DNA of 17,295 bases from NCBI GenBank assembly GCA_030693565.1, contig JAUYAJ010000116.1, positions 1 through 17,295 of the forward strand, read 5' to 3'. Numbering within the stretch: position 1 is the stretch's first letter; every line of letters begins with the position of its first letter. Of this stretch, positions 14,172 through 17,295 are shown piece by piece. This stretch comes from Rubrivivax sp. (GTDB taxonomy: Bacteria > Pseudomonadota > Gammaproteobacteria > Burkholderiales > Burkholderiaceae_C). Made by a program: the position numbers and the translations under genes. The notes below the pieces were generated by a model, which ran no database searches, was not told the DNA's origin, and saw nothing but the letters and a program-made list of their open reading frames with translations.

Positions 14172-14192
14172 ATATCATTCGCAACGAATGTA
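14172..14192. promoter_or_regulatory. Perfect palindromic operator between the fcc pair and the soxH-like gene
   Basis: CATTCG (14176-14181) CAA CGAATG (14185-14190) is a perfect dyad in the only AT-rich patch of the divergent region. ATTC-GAAT half sites are the kind used by sulfide/persulfide-sensing ArsR repressors (established for SqrR-type proteins, with a different spacer). For the plus strand it sits between a possible -35 TTCAAA (14167-14172) and -10 TAGAGT (14191-14196). On the minus strand it lies just upstream of, and partly overlaps, a GATATT -10-like hexamer. Its reverse complement matches the soxC site at 13 of 21 positions. Confidence 0.65.
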
Positions 14193-14208
14193 GAGTCCGA
14201 TCTTGACC

Positions 14209-15171
14209 ATGACGACAGTGGAAACCCTTTTGAGATGGCTGCGCCGCGGCTGCTGGCTGGCCGCCTGCCTGCCCATGCTGGCGCAAGCGCAGACGGCCGC
14301 GCCGCCGCTCGAACCGGTCAGCGTCGCGCCCGGCGTCTGGATGGTGCAGGGCGCGTCGGCGCTGGGCACGCCGGCAAACCGCAACTTCATCTCCAACGCC
14401 GCCTTCGTCGTCACCACCGAGGGTGTCGTCGTCGTCGACGCGCTGGGCTCGCCGGCGCTGGCCAAAGAGCTGATTGCCGCCATCGGCCGCATCACGCCGC
14501 TGCCAATCCGGCGAGTCATCGTCAGCCACTTTCACGCCGACCACATCTACGGCCTGCAGGCCTTCAAGGCCGTGGGCGCGCGCATCACCGCGCACCACGC
14601 CGGCCAGGCCTATCTGCATTCGGACACCGCGGCGCAGCGGCTGCAGGCCAGTCGCAGCGAACTGGCGCCGTGGATCAACGCCCAGACCCAGCTGGTCGGC
14701 GCCGATGACTGGATCGACAGCGCACAGCAATTCAGCCTCGGCGGTGTCGACTTCGTCATCCAGCCCGCCGGCCCGGCGCACACGCCCGAGGACCTGGTGG
14801 TCTTCCTGCCGCGCCAGCGCACGCTGATCGCCGGTGATCTGGTGTTCCGCGGCCGCATCCCCTTCGTCGGCCAGGCCGACAGCGCGCGCTGGATCGAGGC
14901 CCTGGACCGCTTGCTCGGCTTCGACGCCCAGGTCATCGTGCCTGGCCACGGCCCGGCCTCCACAAGCGCCCAAGCCGACCTGCGGCTGACGCGCGACTAC
15001 CTGACGCACCTGCGCCAGACCATGGGCGAGGCGGCGCGCAACCTTGAGCCCTTCGACGAAGCCTATGCCAAGGCCGACTGGAGCCGTTTCGAGCAACTGC
15101 CGCTGTTCCGCATGGCCAACCGCATGAACGCCTACAACACCTTTCTGCTGATGGAGCAAAGCGTCAAATGA
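14209..15171 (+). CDS. SoxH-like metallo-beta-lactamase-fold hydrolase, exported
   Basis: A 320-residue protein with an N-terminal signal (LRRGCWLAACLPMLAQAQ) and a metallo-beta-lactamase fold. The HxHxDH metal motif is His107, His109, Asp111, His112 (VSHFHADHIYG). Further metal-site motifs follow in GPAHTPED, IAGDLVFRG and VPGHGPAS, so a two-metal site looks complete. It resembles SoxH and the related zinc hydrolases found in sox and quinoprotein loci; the substrate is unknown. The ATG at 14209 was chosen over an in-frame TTG at 14203. Neither has a clear Shine-Dalgarno, and the predicted transcription start is close. The stop overlaps the start of the thioredoxin gene (ATGA), so the two are coupled. 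Confidence 0.82.
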   Translation: MTTVETLLRWLRRGCWLAACLPMLAQAQTAAPPLEPVSVAPGVWMVQGASALGTPANRNFISNAAFVVTTEGVVVVDALGSPALAKELIAAIGRITPLPIRRVIVSHFHADHIYGLQAFKAVGARITAHHAGQAYLHSDTAAQRLQASRSELAPWINAQTQLVGADDWIDSAQQFSLGGVDFVIQPAGPAHTPEDLVVFLPRQRTLIAGDLVFRGRIPFVGQADSARWIEALDRLLGFDAQVIVPGHGPASTSAQADLRLTRDYLTHLRQTMGEAARNLEPFDEAYAKADWSRFEQLPLFRMANRMNAYNTFLLMEQSVK

Positions 15172-15656
15172 AACGCCGCCACGCCCTCGCCGTCGCCGCG
15201 CTCGGCCCCGCCGCCTGGGGCGCCGCCGTCGCCGCGCCGGCGCAGCCCGGCGAAGTGGTGCGCTGGCCAGACGTCAGCTTGCTCGACGGCCAGCGCTGGA
15301 CAGCGGCACAAGTCGAAGGCCGCGCTGTCGTCGTCGTTTTCTGGAGCACGACCTGCCCGTTCTGCCGCCGCCACAACCAGCATGTCGAAAAGCTGCAGCG
15401 CGCCGCCGCCGGCAAGAAGCTCAGCGTGCTCACCGTCGCCCGCGACCGCGACGCCGCCGAGGTGCGGCGCTACATCGCCAGCCAGGGTTACAGCTTCCCG
15501 GTGACGCTGGAGCACGCGCCGATGGCCGCGGCGCTGAGCCGGCGCAACATGATTCCGCTGACCGTCACCGTCGACCGCCAGGGCCGGCTCAAGCAAGTGA
15601 TCCCGGGCGAGATGTTCGAGGAAGATCTGCTCGACCTGCTGCAACTGGCGGGCTGA
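15168..15656 (+). CDS. TlpA/SoxW-like periplasmic thioredoxin
   Basis: A 162-residue thioredoxin-fold protein with an N-terminal export signal (MKRRHALAVAALGPAAWGAA). The active site is Cys63-Pro-Phe-Cys66 in FWSTTCPFCRRHN and the cis-Pro loop is in NMIPLTVTV. The insertion around DRDAAEVRRYIASQGYSFPV is typical of TlpA/ResA-type reductases. In sox loci such proteins (SoxW, SoxS) keep the SoxY cysteine or heme-ligating cysteines reduced. No CcdA/SoxV electron donor is encoded in this window, so the reductant must come from elsewhere. It is coupled to the soxH-like gene by a 4-bp overlap and is followed after about 55 bp by the ArsR gene. Confidence 0.87.
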   Translation: MKRRHALAVAALGPAAWGAAVAAPAQPGEVVRWPDVSLLDGQRWTAAQVEGRAVVVVFWSTTCPFCRRHNQHVEKLQRAAAGKKLSVLTVARDRDAAEVRRYIASQGYSFPVTLEHAPMAAALSRRNMIPLTVTVDRQGRLKQVIPGEMFEEDLLDLLQLAG

Positions 15657-15685
15657 GCACCAACTTGTGGCCGCTGCTGCAGAAT

Positions 15686-15721
15686 CCGCCCTGCCCATGC
15701 CGCCCTGCCCATGCCGCCCTG
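15686..15721 (+). repeat. Tandem 14-bp repeat (2.6 copies) at the ArsR start
   Basis: CCGCCCTGCCCATG occurs at 15686-15699 and 15700-15713, followed by a partial copy CCGCCCTG at 15714-15721. Each full unit supplies an ATG (15697 and 15711). The unit length is not a multiple of three, so the two ATGs are in different frames. Copy-number change by slippage would alter the leader but not the frame of the last ATG. Confidence 0.9.
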
Positions 15722-15738
15722 GAATCTGCCGCCCGTGA
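15697..15738 (+). other. Possible Cys-rich leader peptide before the ArsR gene
   Basis: The first ATG of the tandem repeat opens a 13-codon frame, MPPCPCRPGICRP, with three Cys codons. It ends in TGA at 15736-15738, overlapping an in-frame GTG (15735) of the ArsR gene. The geometry would allow translational coupling or Cys-dependent attenuation. There is no Shine-Dalgarno, and a 13-codon frame can easily arise by chance. Confidence 0.2.
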
Positions 15739-16142
15739 ATGCCGAAGACCTAAGCCCCATGCTCGACCCACGCACGGCCGCGCTGTCCGATGGCACCGAG
15801 GAAGAGTCCGACGAGGTCTTTGCCTCGGCGGCCGAGCTGTTCCGGCTGCTGTCGACGCCGATCCGGCTGAAGATCATCAGCGCGCTGTGCAGCCGCGAAA
15901 AGAACGTCTCCCAGCTGCTGGTCGAGATCGACACCACCCAGCCCAACATGAGCCAGCACCTGGCCACGCTGTACCGCGCCGGTGTGCTGGCCAAGCGCCG
16001 CGACGCCACCCAGATCTACTACCGCAACGGCAGCGAGCGCGCGGCCACGCTGTGCCGGGCCGTGTGCACGCAGATCGCGGTGGAAATGGAACCCGGCGCC
16101 GGGCTGCCGGCCTCGCAGCGGCTGCTGCCCGGCAAGGGCTGA
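15711..16142 (+). CDS. ArsR-family transcriptional repressor (SoxR-like)
   Basis: A 143-residue winged-helix regulator. The family core starts near residue 37 (FASAAELFRLLSTPIRLKIISAL). The recognition helix is TTQPNMSQHLATLYRAGVL (75-93) and the wing is AKRRDATQIYYR (94-105). Cysteines are at 60 (SALCSREKNVS), 115 and 119 (TLCRAVCTQ). A thiol switch between Cys60 and the C-terminal pair would suit a persulfide sensor, though the spacing does not exactly fit the SqrR/BigR pair as I recall it. Start choice is uncertain: ATG 15711, GTG 15735 and ATG 15759 are in frame and none has a strong ribosome-binding site. As the only regulator inside the sulfur locus, it is the likely controller of the operator-like sites at 3443, 8447 and 14172. 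Confidence 0.88.
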   Translation: MPPWNLPPVNAEDLSPMLDPRTAALSDGTEEESDEVFASAAELFRLLSTPIRLKIISALCSREKNVSQLLVEIDTTQPNMSQHLATLYRAGVLAKRRDATQIYYRNGSERAATLCRAVCTQIAVEMEPGAGLPASQRLLPGKG

Positions 16143-16148
16143 GCTTGC

Positions 16149-16167
16149 GGCCGGCTCAGAGCCGGCC
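16149..16167. terminator. Convergent hairpin between the ArsR and lemA genes
   Basis: GGCCGGC (16149-16155) pairs with GCCGGCC (16161-16167) around TCAGA. It overlaps the stop codon of the minus-strand lemA gene and lies 7 bp after the ArsR stop. No U-tract follows on either side, so it is a modest terminator at best. Confidence 0.45.
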
Positions 16168-16701
16168 GGCGGCGCCGAAACTGAACCAGCGCGTCAGCAG
16201 TCGGGTCGGGAACTGGTGCGCGGCTTCGTTGTAGGCCAGCGCTGCGTCATTGAAGTGCTGGCGCATGAAGACCAGCCGGCCATCACCATCACGCAAGCTG
16301 CCCACATGGGGCGCGATCGTTTCATCGTCGCGCAGTGCCGGGTGCTGGTCGAGCAAAGCCAGCAAGCGGCTCGCCGCCGATCCCATCGCCGCCTCGGCCG
16401 CCACCAGGGCCGCCGCCAGCTGCGCCTCGACCGGCCGCGCCTTGAGCGCATCGGCGGCGCTGCGCACCTGGGCCTGGGCCGCCAGCAGCGCGTCCAGCGC
16501 CCCTTGTTCGGCCGCCAGCGGTTCGCGCAAGGCCGCCACCAGTGGCGCGACAGCGGCGCCGCGTTGCAGCAGCCGCTCGTCGACCTGCTGAAAGGCGCGC
16601 CCGATCTCGTTGCGCAATGCCACCAGGCGGTTGTAGGCGCCGACCATCCAGAACACGAGGACGGCGGCGATGACGAGGGCGATGATCTGACCGGTGGACA
16701 T
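16156..16701 (-). CDS. LemA family protein
   Basis: A 181-residue protein with one N-terminal membrane helix (about residues 5-21, QIIALVIAAVLVFWMVG). The LemA signature YNRLVALRNEIGRAFQQVDERLLQRG follows. Ala/Leu-rich helices then form the family's helical bundle, and a C-terminal YNEAAHQFPTRLLTRWFSFGAAGRL segment completes it. LemA proteins are membrane-anchored with no established enzymatic activity. The usual internal segment between the helices is rather degenerate here, so it may be a divergent member. The ATG at 16701 lies 10 bp after the TetR stop, giving a probable two-gene minus-strand unit. No link to sulfur oxidation is visible. Confidence 0.85.
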   Translation of the reverse strand: MSTGQIIALVIAAVLVFWMVGAYNRLVALRNEIGRAFQQVDERLLQRGAAVAPLVAALREPLAAEQGALDALLAAQAQVRSAADALKARPVEAQLAAALVAAEAAMGSAASRLLALLDQHPALRDDETIAPHVGSLRDGDGRLVFMRQHFNDAALAYNEAAHQFPTRLLTRWFSFGAAGRL

Positions 16702-16711
16702 GGCTGCGAAT

Positions 16712-17295
16712 CTATCCCAGCCCGCAGCCGCGCAGCAGCAGGCTGACCACGTGTTCGCTGGCGCGCTGGTGGTCGCGCGCCGTCAGGCGCTCGCGGCCGA
16801 GCACGGCGCGCACCTGGACCTCGAAGTCGGCATAGGTCTGGGTCGCGGCCCAGATGGTGAAGAAAAGCTGGGTCGAGTCGACCGCCGCCATGCGGCCGGC
16901 GGCGATCCAGCCGTCGATCACGCGCGCCTTGGCGCGCACCGCGGCGCGCAGCTCGGTGCGCATCAACTCGCCCAGCACCGGCGCGCCGTGCAGCAACTCG
17001 TTGGCGAACACGCGCGAGGCATCCGGGCGCTGCGCCGACAGCGTCATCTTGGCGCGGATGTAGTGCGCCAGCGCGGTGCCCGGGTCGGCGCCGGGCTGCA
17101 AGCCGTCCATCGGCGCCAGCCAGTCGTGCAGCGTGCGCGCCAGCACCTCGCGGTAGAGCTCGCGCTTGCTGCCGAAGTGGTAGTGCAGATTGGCCTTGGG
17201 CAGGCCGGCGGTCTCGGCGATGGCGGCGGTGGTGGCGCCGTTGAAACCGGCGCGCGCAAAGACCTGCTCGGCGGCGCCGAGCAGCGCCTCGCGCG
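16712..17295 (-). CDS. TetR-family regulator (5' end cut by the window edge)
   Basis: The frame stays open to the right edge, giving 193 residues without the true N-terminus. The helix-turn-helix is complete: ATTAAIAETAGLPKANLHYH followed by FGSKRELYREVL, the standard TetR_N ending. The C-terminal part (HYIRAKM...FANELLHGAPVLGE...FFTIWAATQTYADFEVQV) resembles the YcdC/RutR-type ligand domain. That points to a RutR-like subfamily, which in E. coli governs pyrimidine/uracil degradation genes; the target here is unknown. An internal GTG at 17146 would drop the DNA-binding domain and is not the start. lemA follows after 10 bp. Confidence 0.88.
   Translation of the reverse strand, partial: REALLGAAEQVFARAGFNGATTAAIAETAGLPKANLHYHFGSKRELYREVLARTLHDWLAPMDGLQPGADPGTALAHYIRAKMTLSAQRPDASRVFANELLHGAPVLGELMRTELRAAVRAKARVIDGWIAAGRMAAVDSTQLFFTIWAATQTYADFEVQVRAVLGRERLTARDHQRASEHVVSLLLRGCGLG

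Noticed and set aside
15686..15721. Repeat considered as the start of a CRISPR array or other repeat array.
   Set aside because: There are only 2.6 directly abutting 14-bp units with no spacers. It is a simple tandem duplication.

Overview
The window is very GC-rich, single-chromosome bacterial DNA. Its gene content and the rsmB / DUF4390 pairing point to a betaproteobacterium of the order Burkholderiales, of the Rubrivivax-Leptothrix-Ideonella kind. That placement is inference from gene families and base composition; no alignment was run. The dominant feature, about 3.4 to 16.1 kb, is a sulfur-oxidation (Sox) locus.

Left flank (1-3330): a large imperfect palindrome lies at the very edge. 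It is followed on the minus strand by rsmB (16S rRNA m5C methyltransferase) and a secreted DUF4390 protein. Divergent from rsmB is folE (GTP cyclohydrolase I), with a gene for a short stand-alone BLUF blue-light sensor 13 bp behind it.

Sox core (3420-8400, plus strand): a readable sigma70-type promoter with an overlapping AT-rich operator-like site drives soxC-soxD-soxY-soxZ-soxA-soxX. These encode the SoxCD sulfur dehydrogenase, the SoxYZ carrier and the SoxAX c-type cytochrome. A strong intrinsic terminator ends this block.

Second block (8447-12412, plus strand): soxB is followed by a secreted DsrE-family protein, a YeeE/YedE (TsuA-like) membrane protein and a cytochrome c4-type diheme protein. 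A long hairpin separates this block from the convergent minus-strand pair. That pair is a monoheme cytochrome c and an FccB/SoxF-type flavocytochrome c sulfide dehydrogenase flavoprotein.

Third block (14209-16142, plus strand), divergent from the cytochrome/FccB pair across a perfect CATTCG-CAA-CGAATG palindrome: a SoxH-like metallo-beta-lactamase-fold protein, a TlpA/SoxW-like periplasmic thioredoxin and an ArsR-family repressor. The ArsR protein is the obvious candidate regulator of the locus. Right flank (minus strand): a lemA-family gene lies downstream of a TetR regulator cut by the window edge.

Together the genes encode a full Kelly-Friedrich thiosulfate oxidation pathway (SoxXA, YZ, B, CD) plus a sulfide dehydrogenase and electron-accepting cytochromes. 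Most products carry Sec, Tat or lipoprotein signals. The most interesting new signals are regulatory and topological. They are three mutually similar 21-bp operator-like sites, a lipobox on SoxX, a Tat-plus-lipobox signal on FccB, a KR-type Tat motif on SoxB, and a secreted DsrE / YeeE / cytochrome c4 module embedded in the locus. A possible Cys-rich leader peptide abuts the ArsR gene. No gap exceeds 300 bp, and I saw no tRNA, rRNA, CRISPR array or insertion sequence.
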